Shown: positions 1 to 12,640 of the stretch, piece after piece | Layout of the letters: every line of letters starts with the position of its first letter | Numbering within the stretch: the stretch's first letter is position 1 | Assembly: GCA_947000775.1 (NCBI GenBank) | Contig: CAMQGK010000567.1 | Location: 1,297,001-1,361,000 of the forward strand | From: Pterois miles | Taxonomy: Eukaryota > Chordata > Actinopteri > Perciformes > Scorpaenidae | DNA: 64,000 bases | Direction: 5' to 3' | Position numbers and translations under genes: made by a program | Notes under the pieces: generated by a model | What the model saw: the letters and a program-made list of their open reading frames with translations, nothing else | Database searches by the model: none | Told to the model about the DNA's origin: nothing

Positions 1-1250
1 TTAACCTGATATACTTCATATTTGATCAGTAGAGTCTGGTAAAAAGTTGTTCAGTTGTGACTTTAGCATACATTAACCAATCTGCTCCATATTTCTCGGG
101 TGATTTAAGTCCTGGCCTGACGACATCCACATGCAAATTTGGGCTCCCAGTCATTGTCCCATCTACTGGCAATAGGAAGTTACAGGTTGTGTACTTTAAC
201 AACATACTCCTTACAGATTAATCAGATGCATCTCAAAATTCGCCAGAGAAGCTTTGACAACTTCTGAATGCTTCCTTGTGAAGATGGCAGGTTTTTATAG
301 AAAGGCGGTGTTGTGGCGGCATGGCGAATTTTGAAGAGTTGCCACGAACAAACACACAGTTTTAACTCGACTCCAGATGATCAGATCTTTTCCAAATTGT
401 ACACATTTGATGATGATGGCCTGAAGACATCTAGAGGCCTATACTGAATCATACTCATAGTACCACCTAGTAGAAACAGGAAGTTAGAGTTGCTATATTT
501 TGGCATACTACTCGTAGCAGATTAATCAGATCCACCTCAAATTTGGTCACAAAAGTGGTAAGACCTTCATGATGCCAGATGGCAAAGCTGCCCTTGCTGT
601 GGTTCGCTATGAAGTAGGAAGTTGTTTTTCAAGGGCAAGAGTTACTTAAAAACAAAACTTGGCACACTCATTTAAAGTACAGATATGTTTTCGCACCTGG
701 GTATGGCAAGGGCCTTGATAGCGCCCCCACAAAATTTCAATGAAGCAGCCCTCACAGTACATTTCATCTAGATCTACAAAATTTGGTAGGTATGTGCAAC
801 ATATAAAAAAAAAAAAAAAAAAAAAATGTTACATGCTTACATTTTTAATTTTCTGATTTTTCTTGTGTATTCCTGGCCATTTCTAAGCTCTGTACTTTAA
901 CAAAGTCTGCCTACAGATTTAACCCAATCCACTTCAGATCTGGACAGTGCAATGTTAAGACCATTATGATGAGAAGTTGTGAGCTGTTATGAAACAGCAT
1001 TGATGTGACAGAGAATTTATATGATTTGCCACTGAAAGACAAACTGTTGTAACTCCACTGTACTTGGCCCAGTCTACCTCAAACTTGACCCACTTCATAG
1101 CAGTCCAGGCCTGAGGACATCTACATGGCAATATTGACTCATAGTCATAGCGCCACCTACTGGCAACAAGAAGTCAGCACTATGTGACAAACTTCGTCCA
1201 ATTTGATGATATAAAGCAACATAATGCATTTTTTGCACATTTTCTGGCAC
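1..1250. repeat. Degenerate tandem repeat, units of roughly 300-390 bp
   Basis: The segment of type 'catagcgccacctactggcaa' plus 'aggaagt' recurs in diverged form near 155, 455 and 1145. The companion stretch 'agattaatcagatccacctcaaa' recurs near 213, 513 and 915. It resembles a common dispersed fish repeat with internal tandem structure. No gene is seen. Confidence 0.6.
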
Positions 1251-1639
1251 CACATAGTGGGCACTGGAAGTGATGACAATCTGTTATTTAGCGAGTAAAG
1301 TTGCAGCACCTCTTTTCCCCCTCTGTCTCCCCGTTGAAATGTCCAGTCTGCTCCCTGTCTGTTCTGGTTGGTCGGCTGATCCACTGTTGCGATTGGTCAG
1401 CCGAACCAAACTCTTTGCTCCAGCTTCGAGCTTTGTTTGAGGGCATGCCAAACAAGCTGCAAATGTTTCTTGGTGACATCACCACGTCACAGAAGATAAG
1501 GCAGGACTTCCTGCGAGGTGTTTCAGGCAGTTTAGGATCTGGACTTTGGGCTTTGTAACTGTAATATGCACAAAAAGCTTCCTTCTATATAACACACTTA
1601 AGGAAAGTCTGTGAATGTTCTCATTCATCCAGGTCACAT

Positions 1640-2360
1640 TCATTCTGGCAACAATTGAATCGAAGGCAACTGGACTTAGATTTCTAGTCCCCGCTAGTCT
1701 AGTGGGGACTAGAGGTAAGATCGGGCCTAAAAAATCCAGCCCGACCCGACCCAGGCCCGCGGGTATTAAAGCCCGACCCGGCCCGAGCCCAATCAATTAA
1801 CTTGATTTGCAGGCCCGAGCCCGAAACAAACCCGAAATTTTATATTTTATTTGTGAGGACTCAGGAGGAGGAGGAAAGGGAGGGGATGCGTCAGTCAGAC
1901 CCGGACAGAGCTCTGCTCCGGGAAAAGGGACTGGTTGCGATTTGTGTGATCACATTTGTGACGATGCCTGAGCATAATGATAACAAATTAAAGCCTGTCT
2001 TTTGTAACGAATTCTCCCGGTTAAACAAGACTGTAAGATGCATATTCAATAAACATTTATATCTTACCATACAGCGCCTTCTCTGTTTTATCCAAATTAT
2101 TTATTTTATCACAAGTATTCCTTAGTTTAATGTCCATACATCGTTTTAGTATACATAATATATAAATATATATTTATTAAAAAAAAAGGGCTCGGGCTCG
2201 GGCTAAAGATCTTACCTCTAGTGGGGACTAGTCTAGTCTAGTGGGGACTAGTCAGACTGCAGTGTTACGAACTGATGAAGCCACTTGGTTAAGGGGCAAA
2301 ACGTCTTCAGAGACAAATCTAAGTCTAGTTGCTTTTGATTCAATTGTTGCCAGAACACTT
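1640..2360. mobile_element. Nested inverted-repeat elements
   Basis: An outer inverted repeat pairs 1648-1685 (tggcaacaattgaatc...) with 2320-2357 (gattcaattgttgcca). Inside it, a second perfect inverted repeat (agtggggactagaggtaaga, about 1699-1720) pairs with 2208-2229. The inner segment has GC-rich gcccgagccc and gggctcgggc ends around an AT-rich middle. This looks like one non-autonomous DNA transposon inserted in another repeat. The frame at 1802-2125 is not recognisable. Confidence 0.6.
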
Positions 2361-4490
2361 ACAGAAAGGGGGAAAAGCATAATAGGCTAAATTCACTTCA
2401 AATGCACTATGGTCTCCACATCAGGAATCAGTAGCAGACCTGTTCATAATAATGTGACATTAAACCGTCCTCAGTTGAGTTTAGACTTTTTCTAGTTTAG
2501 TTCAGTCCAAAAGTACAGGCTCAGAAACCACCTACTGTATTTGCAGCTGAGTCAGTATGTCATGGTTTCATCTGTGGCTTTCGTGAGGTCTTTAATCATT
2601 ATTTTGTATAAGGAAACCAGCCCTCTAATACAAAATACTGTTCATTTCTTTCTTTTTCTCAACCCTGATTGTCTTAATTCATCCCCAAGGGTTAAATGTT
2701 TGTTGTTGGGTTCATTCATATATTTATACCTGAGGCTGCTGACTCTCCCAACTTCACTGTCAAAGACTCCAAGTCTCAGTATGACATGAAACTAGTATCC
2801 TGAGGTTCTACCAAGCGTCAACTAGCTGGTTCGTATTAACTGGGTCTACTACAGTGAGCTTAGCAGTGGAGAAATTAATTCTTATCATTATTACTATTGA
2901 TTTTATTATTTTTTTTATTCAGTGACTTTTATTACCCATACAATCTATGTATTCTATTTCATTTTATTGTTACTTTTATCTCAGTTATCTTTTATAATGT
3001 GTCTTTTTTTTTTCACTTTGTCTCGATGCTTTTAATGTTTTAAATAAAGCTCTTTGAATTGTCTCGTTGCTGAAATGTGCCGTAAATACATCAAATTACA
3101 GTGATAACTAATAACTAAACTAAGCTCATTAACGCCAACTAATGTTAGGATATCCACGTTTTCAATCAATACAACCACAGAGCACATGCACTTTGTAATT
3201 AACAGATACAGTGACAGTGTTTTATGTAGACACAAAATCTGACAGATCTTAAAAATGAAAAGAGAAACTGGACTATAAAACATGAACACAACAGGAATAG
3301 AAGAACTGATATAAAATAATAATAAATATACTCAACATGGCAAACCAAAAATGTAAAAAAAAAAAAAAAAAAGATGGTAAAAGATCAATAAAAGAGGAGA
3401 ATATAAAATGAGACTTACTTTTTCAGCCTGACTATCTGAGTTTCTTCTCCTCTGTGGCGTACCGTCAGTAACTTCCCTGAAGACTGTAGCATCGGTTTCA
3501 TTTCCTTCTGTGTCAGCAAAATAGACCACAGACACATAGACAAAAAGAAACTGTGAGATATGAATATTCCAACTTTACACCATAAACATGTGACATTATA
3601 CAGTATTCCCCAATGCAAAGACACGCAATTACACGGAAAAGCACAGGATTCGAAATCAAAGTAGAATGAAGCATTATCAGCATATATTCAAACAATAAAA
3701 TACTCATTAAGTTCATTTAAAATTAAATTTCCTTAAAAAGTCCCTTTTCTTTACTTTTCTTCTCCTCTAAAGTGTTCAGTTATTTGTTTCTTCGGCCTCC
3801 TTAAAGGGCCAGTAGATTCTGGGGAATCTATCAGCAGAAAATTGAATATAATACTCATAACTATGGTTTCATTAGTGTAGAATCACCTGAAACTAAGAAT
3901 CATTATGTTTGCATTAGCTTAGAAAGATCTACGTAGGGACGGGGTCCTCTTCAGAGTCCTCCATGTTTCTACAGTAGCCCAGAAAGGACAAACCTGGTTC
4001 AAACCTCTGGTTCTAGAGAGACACATTCATGTTTTTACGATACCTGAAGGTCTTGTGAACTTGTGAAACTGCAGTAACGTGAGCTGCAGAGCAATAAATC
4101 GTGGTACCGTCTGACTTCTGTTGCTCCTTACACAGTATCAGCAGCACATCTTTCCCAACACTGCAGCGGACGCTGTAGCATCAATCTTTTTTCATACTTC
4201 CTCTTATCTCAGTTTCATTTTATAGTCTGTAAAAGCATTTCATTATGTAATATTGGTGCATATTGACATACTGTGCGTTATGACATATCGCATCACAATA
4301 TAAAATCAGCTTGGCAGGGACAAATTTTACCAAGTCAATGTATAGTCAGCAGTCAGACATGTGGTTTACAATCTGACATTTGCAGATGCAAACATGGTAT
4401 ATGCCGCAGTGCCATCTGGTGGACAGAAGGAGGAAACTCTCATTGATCAAACCTCACCTTACATACTCATCATAATCATACAGTATACAG
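2361..4490. other. AT-rich intergenic DNA, no gene seen
   Basis: Only short chance frames and homopolymer runs (3357-3372) are present. I see no conserved protein, RNA gene or clear transposon end. Confidence 0.5.
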
Positions 4491-4492
4491 TA

Positions 4493-5180
4493 CAGGTGCA
4501 TCTCAAAAGACTAGAATATCATGAACTCATTTTCATGTTCAAGAAACCAGTTTGAGATGATGTGAGCTTTGTGACAGGGTGCATTATCCAGCTGGAAGTA
4601 GCCATCAGAAGATGGTACACTGTGATCAGATAGGCTGCGGCATTTAAATATTGCTTAGTTGGTACTAACGGGCCCAAATTGAGGCAAGAAAACATCCCCC
4701 ACACCATTACACCACCACCAACCTGAACCGTTGATACAAGGCAGGATGGATCCAGCTTTCATGTTGTTTACGCCAAATTCTGACCCTGCCGTCTGAATGT
4801 TGCAGCTGAAATCGAGACTCATCGGACCAGACGAAGTTTTTCCAATCTGCTATTGTCCAGTTTTGGTGAGCCTGTGTGAACTGTAGTCTCAGTGTCCTGT
4901 TCTTAGCTGACAGGAGTGACACCCGCTGTGGTCTTCTGCTGCTGTAGTCCGTCTTCTTCAAGGTTCAACGTGTTGTGCGTTCAGAGATGGTAATCTGCGT
5001 TCCTTGGTTGTAACGATTGTCATTTGATCGTTTGATTTGGTCATTTCTCTTTTTCAGATCATTCTCTTTAAACCCTAGAGACGGTTGTGTGTGAAAATCC
5101 CAGCAGATCAGCAGTTTCTGAAATACTCAGACCAGCCCGTCTGGCACCGCCCGTTGGCTGACTAATAGCTCCAATTAGCT
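4493..5180 (-). pseudogene. Tc1/mariner transposase remnant
   Basis: Minus-strand translation gives Tc1 transposase segments: NWTIADWKNFVWSDESRFQL (4870-4810, with the first catalytic Asp in SDES), then a segment resembling the family's VVWGMFSWHNLGPLVPTEQY (about 4710-4650), then in another frame QLDNAPCHKAH with the second Asp (about 4595-4563). The frame is broken by shifts, and the part with the third catalytic residue is deleted. Sequence then runs directly into a terminal-repeat-like end (caggtgcatctcaaaa at 4494). Inactive. Confidence 0.85.
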
Positions 5181-5189
5181 CTGGGAGAA

Positions 5190-5530
5190 GTCATTAACCT
5201 AGGGGTTCACATATTTTTTCCACCCTGCACTGTGAATGTTTACATGTTGTGTTCAATAAAAACATGAAAACATCAAATTTTTTGTGCGGCATCAGTTTAA
5301 GCAGACTGTTTCTGTCTATTGTTGTGACTCAGATGAACATCAGAACACATTTTATGACCAATTTATGCAGAAATCCAAGTAATCCCAAAGGATTCACATA
5401 GGTCCACAAAATAATGAGATATGGATTATAAAACAGTGCCGTATCATTGGAAAGTCCATATCTACAGATGGGGACCATACTGTATGCACCAATAAAACAA
5501 CATATTGGGTCCATTAGTCCCACCCACATT
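5190..5530. mobile_element. Non-autonomous DNA transposon fragment
   Basis: It contains ggttcacatattttttcc and, from about 5285 to 5400, inner sequence that matches in reverse orientation the MITE at 20309-20494 (gaccaatttatgcagaaatc and flanks). Ends are not clear, probably because it abuts the Tc1 remnant. Confidence 0.6.
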
Positions 5531-5610
5531 AGCTATGGGCCAATAGAAACTATCACTAATATGATAGTGACGCACAGCTGTCTGGATTTATTAGGATTAG
5601 GAACAAATGT

Positions 5611-5847
5611 ATAGAATTACATATAATTATATAATTACATATATACATATATATATGCTATGCATATACAATACCCACCCACCTGCTGCACTTATTAGTT
5701 ACTTATTTATTCTATTGCCAATTTCCTTCATTGCACCTTCTCTTTTACTTTTTACTATACTGTATTCGTCTGTACTGTTGCTGTTGGTGCTATGACACCC
5801 GAATTTCCCTCCAGGGATTAATAAAGGTTCATCTTATCTTATCTTAT
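5611..5847 (+). mobile_element. LINE 3' tail, copy 1
   Basis: Shares acccacccacctgctgcac, ttccttcattgcaccttctc and the end cccgaattt...ttaataaaggttc plus TCTTA repeats with 46464-46684. The AATAAAGG-like end followed by short tandem repeats is typical of truncated fish LINEs. Confidence 0.6.
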
Positions 5848-5849
5848 GT

Positions 5850-6999
5850 CTTGCTACTGTTGAAATGAAGACTGTTTAATGGTGTAAGAGGTAATAACAT
5901 TCAGTTACATTGCTATTTTCCCCACTGTGGGACTAATAAATATATTTTAACATGATTCAAATTTGAAATGTTTCTGTTCCTCACTATGAAACAGGGCTGA
6001 AGTATTTAGGTGAAAAAGTTTTAAACAAATAGCCAGTGGCATTAAGAGTAGAAATAGTAGAAGCATGTGTTTAATGGGTGTTAGGATTAACAGTGGGTAT
6101 TTTTCTCCCCTATTAGGAGTCCCCGGTCTACTTGTTTTCATCACTTATCCGTCTAAAGCACATCATAGATTATTGTGAATTTGACATTAAGGCACACACA
6201 AAGACCAGGAGGCGAGAGGCTCCGTTTTCTCTTCTTTTAATAACACATTCATATCTATGCTCTGTTTTGTTTACAAGGAGTTTAAAACAAGTGTTGATGA
6301 GGACTAAAGGAATCAGGCAGGCAGAGGGTGAAAGTCCATATACTGTAAAGACCAGAGGCGCCATCTGGTGGGAGGAGGAACACTCCACCCTTCTCACGCT
6401 GCGTCGCGCCACGCTCGGCTGCAAGTACGCCAGGCCTTCGTTATTACCAGTTTGGGGGCTGAGCCCAGATCAGATTAGGCTAGTTGAATGGAGCCAAGAG
6501 CAGCGTGATAAAAGGGGTGGGTGGGGGGGTCCCTCCTTCCACCTACAGCTACACAGTCAGCTAAACAACAGGTCCTTTTGCTTTTTCAAACGACTCGTCA
6601 GAAGTGAAAATAGATCATGGATCAGTGTCGAAGGTCCTCGCAGGGCGCTCTAACTCATGTAGGCTTTTCACAGAGAGAAAGAAAATACTAAATGCACCCA
6701 AACACAAGAGATACAATCTGCTGTCATAAAACAAAGAGAGAGAGAAAAAAAAAATTAGAAGTCAACCAAAATAAAAGAATATTTCTGAAGTTAAAAAGTG
6801 TAAGTTTAACATAATGCACAAAATGCAAATTGGGTAAAAAGAAATCTCATTTATGTTGGGTTTTTTAAAGAAGAAAATTAACAACAGGCGGTAAGTTTTT
6901 GTCTCCCCCCTTTCAGATTATTATCCCATTTCATAATCCTTTTGATAAACAACTAAGAATGGAGAAAGAAAAGAAAATCATCTTTGGAAGAAGTAAAAG
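5850..6999. other. No gene seen; possible distal 3' flank of igf2bp1
   Basis: It holds a 173-codon plus-strand frame (6132-6653) with no recognisable domain, and AT-rich sequence. The igf2bp1 transcript end may lie near its right edge. Confidence 0.35.
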
Positions 7000-7163
7000 T
7001 TTTTTTTTCCTTTAATAGACTATCCACTACAGTATATGGAGATGCCGCTACCCAGTTATTTATTTACCTATATTTCTTTCGAGCAACTTTTTTTTTCTTT
7101 TTTTTCATGTGTCCTTTTTCCAAAACAAAAAAAAATTACCATTTACCTATTTTTTTTTCCCAA

Positions 7164-7170
7164 GAGGTAG
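7164..7170 (-). promoter_or_regulatory. Putative let-7 site (7mer-m8)
   Basis: Plus strand GAGGTAG is CTACCTC on the igf2bp1 mRNA strand, complementary to let-7 positions 2-8. It is the most distal such site, useful only if the 3' UTR reaches here. Confidence 0.4.
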
Positions 7171-7708
7171 ATCAACAAAACAATTACATGGTTACAGGTG
7201 TCGTGCCCCTTGATTCAGGAGGTGAAATCGCTGGGGGGGCGGGGGGCGAGCGGAGCCGGGCTGAAGGAGGATTGTGGGTAATTGTCGCAGTCAGAGGCAG
7301 GTTAAAAATTCAAAGTGAACAGTGGAGTTGTAAAACGAACTGTTTGCCTCATTAAAACTGGGCCCAACGTGGACCAATCAGGTTCCTGAAAGCTCGACCC
7401 CGTCTCCGCTGCCCACGCCGCACCACCCCACAATGTGTCCATATCGGGTTTTTATGCCTTTTTTTGTGTTTTTTTTTTTTTTTTTTTATGTACTCATTTA
7501 TTTTTACAGTCCCACCTCCACGCTGGAGGGGGACGATTTCAAAAACCAAAAAATAAATTAAAGAGTGAAGAAAAAAAAAAATGAGCGACCGTAACATAGA
7601 CTGTTCGTCCTTTCTGTCTGCATGTCTGTCCGACTGACTCTTTGCTCCTTTCTGCTTGTTATAAAAGAAAATAAAAAGAAACAATCTTCTAGCTGAGTTT
7701 GCTTGTTT

Positions 7709-7716
7709 TGAGGTAG
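7709..7716 (-). promoter_or_regulatory. Putative let-7 site (8mer)
   Basis: Plus strand TGAGGTAG is CTACCTCA on the mRNA strand, a full 8-mer let-7 seed match. IGF2BP1 is an established let-7 target in mammals through several 3' UTR sites. Confidence 0.55.
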
Positions 7717-10700
7717 CGTTCCTAGTTATGTGTCAAGAGGTTTGTTTGTTTCGTCCCGGTGGCGTCTCCCTCTCCGTTTTGTTTCAGACTTGTCGAGACT
7801 CGGCGGACGTGCGCGACGAAGACGAGTTTGCGTTGCTTTATCGCAAACTGCCCTCTCTAGAGCTTCTGTTAATTTACCGTGTGTCGTGGCTGAGCGACAT
7901 GTCGTGAGGCCGGCAAACCAAAACTGTGCTCTGCTGCAGTTTACACACAACTCTGAACTTCCAAGCTGAACTAAAAGGACACCAGTGAGTTTTTAGTCCA
8001 TTTACAGCATATACTTGACATTAGTGCTGACCATTCAAGATTCATTTTTGTGACTTTTTTTTCACCACAGTGTCAGTCGGGGCTGCAGATGTTTGAATCT
8101 GCCCATAACGTGAGCACGGTGAACCCACAAAGAAAGAGCGTTCTGGCTCTTTGAGCCACAGGAGGCGGCTGTTTTCAGTAAAAACCTCTAAAATCCCGCC
8201 GAACACCACGTGCTGGTGAACACAGCGGAGCATTTAGCAGCACATATTTGTTTCTCAGGCGTTTAATGAAGATCAGAAACAGAGTTAGAGGGAGAATATA
8301 TGATATTCGTCAGGTGGACAGACACACAAATGAATGCTTATGTTGCTCTGATGTCTAAAAATGATTATATCGATTTAAAAAGGTGATATGTCAGTGTTGT
8401 GTTTACGGATAGTATTTGTTGCCCCCAAGTGACCAAAAAAAGTACTACAGGTTCGAAGTTTCTTGACTTGGGAACATTTTGGTTAGTTGGTGTGATTTTA
8501 AACAGAACTCTTCTTTTTCGTGAAAGCGTCCCTTAAATTGTGAACGTTACGTAATCACCCAAGTATAAGATCAACTAAAGGTCCTGATCCACCAGGCTGA
8601 CGGTCGTCTGTCGGACAGTCTGTGAGCGTCTGTCTAGTTTTTTTGGTGTGTCCCGCACCGTCAGCTCCAGTATGCCTGTGTTGGTGGTTTTTCGGCCAAT
8701 TCAGCATGTTGGTGAGAGAAATCACTCTAACTGGTCGTTCAGCTTAAACAAATCAGCAATCGAGAAGAAAATAGAAGTGAGGAAAGCAAGCCAACGAGTT
8801 AAGTCAAGATGAGAAACACAGAAGACGCTTCTCATTTTCCATCTTCATCTCATCTGATCTTTCCAGCACACAGATATTTTCACAACGACATGAACATCTG
8901 GAACGAAGCTAAGCGGTGAAAAGTGTGAAAATTGTCGGTAAACGCTGCTTTGTTTCATGCGCGTATCCTAATAAACGGTTTGTATATCCGCCGTCCTCGG
9001 CCTTCCTGTTTCTCTTCTAGAATGCTGAAAACAGACCACCGCCGCCTGCCGGTGTGGAGTTATTTCATCTCATGCAGGCGTACAACGGACGTGCTAACCG
9101 GCTGACAGCTGTAGTCTTTGCTGTGTGTTCGAGTGCAACTTGTCGGCCAAGACAATGGCGATGTGAGGCGACTCGAGAGTCGCCGCTACTTCTGCGATGT
9201 CTGCTTGGTGTGCGTGCGCCTTAAGGCAGGTTTTTTGAGTGGGGTGCCCTCCGGGGGTCTTAACAACAGTTTTATGCCCGGGGCCCCCTAACAGGTTGAT
9301 CCTCACTGTGAAATATCATCTCCAGCAGGTCCTGTCATATTATTGTGAGATGAGTGGATTCACAAATCTAAATTACGGTGGTATGTTTTGACATATATTT
9401 TAGTAAATGGTCAACAGTAATATTACATAGCATAAGTATAGTAAATGGGATAAAACATGCACCGGTGGTCCTTAAAACTGTCTTGGAATAAGCTTGATAC
9501 AACGAAATCAAGTAAGTTTTATGCTTAAATCTTATTGTGTGGCAACTCTAGTGATTTTATTTACACTGTGTGGCACCTCACACTGCCGAGCTCTGTTCCA
9601 GCTGATACAACATATCAATACACCGCTCAGCTTGCATAAAAAACAGAGGGTTCACTTTAGGGCCCAGAAATGATCCAGATGGGATTCCCCTCGCAGCAGA
9701 GAGGAAAACCAGATGAAACATACAGTAATAATCTTTCTGTCCCAGTCAGGATGCAGGTTTAGGTTAATGTGAGCGGTTCTTACTGCCACAGAGCCGGAGT
9801 GGTAGGTAGCACGGTGTGCGTCTCGCTTTCTTTCCGTGTGGTGGAGACACAACGACCCTAAAATGTCTTGTCTCTACTGTCTCTACTGTACATAGAAAAA
9901 CAAGATGAGGTCAGTTCCAAGACCAGATATCACACTTCGATGTGATGTCTTCACTCTGAAATACTCAAGTTGTTTTAAGACCTTTTTCAGGTATTTCAGG
10001 TTATTTGCTCCAAATGGCTCCATACTGCATTTTGGACTGAGCCCCTTGCTGTGTGTTTGGCACAGTTGCTGTCGTGTACTGAGCAAAGTGTTAGTAGTTT
10101 GTCATGTTTAGTAGCTGTTTCATTAGATTTGTGAATTAAGAAATAAAAGAACAAGTGATCAAATTCAACTATTTTCATTTTTTTTTTCCAAAAAAAAAAA
10201 AAGGTGGTTAAAGTTAAAAATAAAAATTGAAAGGTCTTGAACAGAAGTGAGCAAAACGAACATGATGGAGACCAGCGCGAGAGAGGGCGAGGGACCCTGA
10301 CGTTCCCGCCCGCTCCAAAAATGAAATGATTTTTTTTTTCGAATAAAAGGAAATAAAAACATCTCACTCGTCTCCCGGAGTACAGAAGGGCAACAAAACG
10401 AAGGAGAAAGGGGGGAACAATGAGAAAGGAGAGTCCAGTTGTCGACGGGGGGGGTTGGACACCTCAACCCCAGACATCTGACCACCTCCCCTCCTCCCTT
10501 CTCCTCCTCCCTTCACTCTCCACCTTTTTCTTTAAACTGAATCAGGTGTTACAGGAGTTTCTCAGTCGTTTTTCATATCGTTTTTGACGTTGTCGACATA
10601 TTTCATCAATTAGTGCAACAGTACGTCCCCAGATGTCACGTCCAAATAAAGCTTGCTGTATTGTCAAAACTTAATAAAACAAAGAAAATAAATGAACCCT

Positions 10701-12187
10701 AACCGATCCAAAATGGCTGCAGGCTGAATAATGAATCCTAAATAGCGTGTCTTGGTGGTTGTGAACAGAGCTCTATGGTTCGGTAAGAGGTGGAAACTTG
10801 ACACCAGACAACCGCGGAAACTGTGAAGTTACCACCTCTGGACAAAAATGGAAGCATAGACGCGGTAGAATAGACTTTTCCCTGTTTGACGGTGAGTCGG
10901 CGGGGTAGCCGATGAAGACCGGCGGCGTGCGTCGCCGAGTGCAGGTGAAGACCTTATAAAGATTGCGAGTTATCTGGCAGTGTCCTTCGGTGACGTGGCG
11001 CAATCGTTTCTCTCTCAACGGCTTTTCCCATTTTATGCTTTTTTCTCCAAAAATACAAAAAAGTATTGTGATCACCTTAATCTTAACATCTTATGTACAG
11101 GTTTGAATCTATTACTCGGCTGTGTTCATGTTGTTTTAAACTCTCTTGCTTTTTTTTTTCTGCTCCCATTTTGTTTCAAAGTTTCTTGGATCTCCTCCTC
11201 GGTCGGCTGGAACGCAGACGGAGGGCCATAGGTTCTCGTCCTACTTTTTTCTGCTTTTTTTTTTTCCACCCAACCACATCCCCTGACAGAAATGAACATT
11301 TAAAACCAGTGAACACACACAACAGCATTCGCTTTCACACACACCAAGCACACATGTAGCCAACAGGGAGCATCTGAGGTGTCGTGGTCAGTGCACAGGT
11401 AATAAATATTCACATTCAGAGAAGTCAGAGCTAGTTCAGGTGTGTGTGTGTGTGTTTGTGTAGCTAGAATGCCCTCTTCGGCCTCCGTGCGCAGCCTCGC
11501 TGTAGTTGGACCACTGCTGCTCTGATCTGACAACTTCCAAATCAGGCGAGAAAGAAGAAATTTGCCTCAAAAGCTCACTCTCCCGTCTTCTTTATGGGTG
11601 AGAATCTTAACCTCTTGAACACTTAAAGCCCTCTCTTAATGTTTGGCGCTTCGTGATGATGTCATCACAATAAGGCAGGAGAGGGAGGTCCTTCGGGGCA
11701 CAGGGCGGGCCGGTAGCCGCGGGAATGGCCAGTCGCAGTGACGCGACGCGACCTGAGGGAGAATCATCATGCCCTCTGATAACGGCGTGTTCGGCCACCG
11801 TGTGCACTTTAGGACCCCCTCTCGAGTTAACACCACTCCCCATTGGCCAGTATTTCAGACAATCACACTTCAGGAAGACAGAGAGCATGTTTCCTCACCT
11901 AAAAAAAGGCAAAATGGCACTCCATTTCATCTGTAGAGCAGCAGTTTATCCCTCTCTGCTTTGAAAAAACACGCAGCCTCCTCGTCATCCTGAGCTCATT
12001 CAGCCATCATCACACACAAAAAAAAACAGAAAAAAATAACCAAAGCAACAAGACAATACCTAAAAAAAAATACCTTTTTCTTTAAAAAAATAAAAAATAT
12101 TCAGGACTATCAGCTCTTTCATTTTTTCTTCTCATATAAAACACCAGCAAGCAAAAAAAAAAAAAAAAAAGAAGAAGTTAGGAATAC

Positions 12188-12194
12188 TGAGGTA
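12188..12194 (-). promoter_or_regulatory. Putative let-7 site (7mer-A1)
   Basis: Plus strand TGAGGTA is TACCTCA on the mRNA strand. It lies 16 bases from the 8-mer at 12204, close enough for cooperative action. Confidence 0.4.
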
Positions 12195-12203
12195 ACTTTA
12201 CCC

Positions 12204-12211
12204 TGAGGTAG
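12204..12211 (-). promoter_or_regulatory. Putative let-7 site (8mer)
   Basis: Plus strand TGAGGTAG is CTACCTCA on the mRNA strand, about 1.85 kb after the stop codon, paired with the weaker site at 12188. Confidence 0.55.
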
Positions 12212-12445
12212 GTTTTTTCTTTTTCATTTCTTCGCTAATCTGTTCTAATCTTGGCGAGAGCGTCCAGGCGTAGACCCCGCCCCTCATTATCATACGCAGG
12301 CGGGGTCTGGAGGCTCCGCCCACAGGCCTTTGGCAGATTGGGAGAGAGAACGAGGAAACCGCCCACCTTCTGTCTGATTTTACCTTCTCTGAGCTCAAGG
12401 CAGGGAGCTTTGGAAGACTTGGCTTTGGTTCCCGCGCTCAGCTGA

Positions 12446-12640
12446 GGCCAGTCTTAAACGTTCTCGTGTTAATACAAGCACTGGAGACCCATCTTAAACG
12501 TTCTCGTGTTAATACAAGCACTGGAGAACCGTCTTAAACGTTCTCGTGTTAATACAAGCACCGTAGGCCAGTCTTAAATGTTGTCGTATTAATACAAGCA
12601 TCGGAGGCCAGTCTTAAACGTTCTCGTAGGCAAGTCTTAA
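12446..12640. repeat. 40-bp tandem array in the 3' UTR
   Basis: The block cttaaacg recurs at 12453, 12493, 12533, 12573 (as cttaaatg) and 12613, exactly 40 bp apart, followed by a truncated copy. Each unit carries cgttctcgtgttaataca and a GC-rich joint (ctggagacc, ccgtaggcc). Confidence 0.9.

Noticed and set aside
6132..6653. 173-codon plus-strand open frame
   Set aside because: No recognisable domain, no splice or promoter support, composition like the surrounding DNA.
7352..7684. 110-codon minus-strand frame in the 3' UTR
   Set aside because: Driven by poly-T/poly-A runs (KKKKK, FFFF); no homology.
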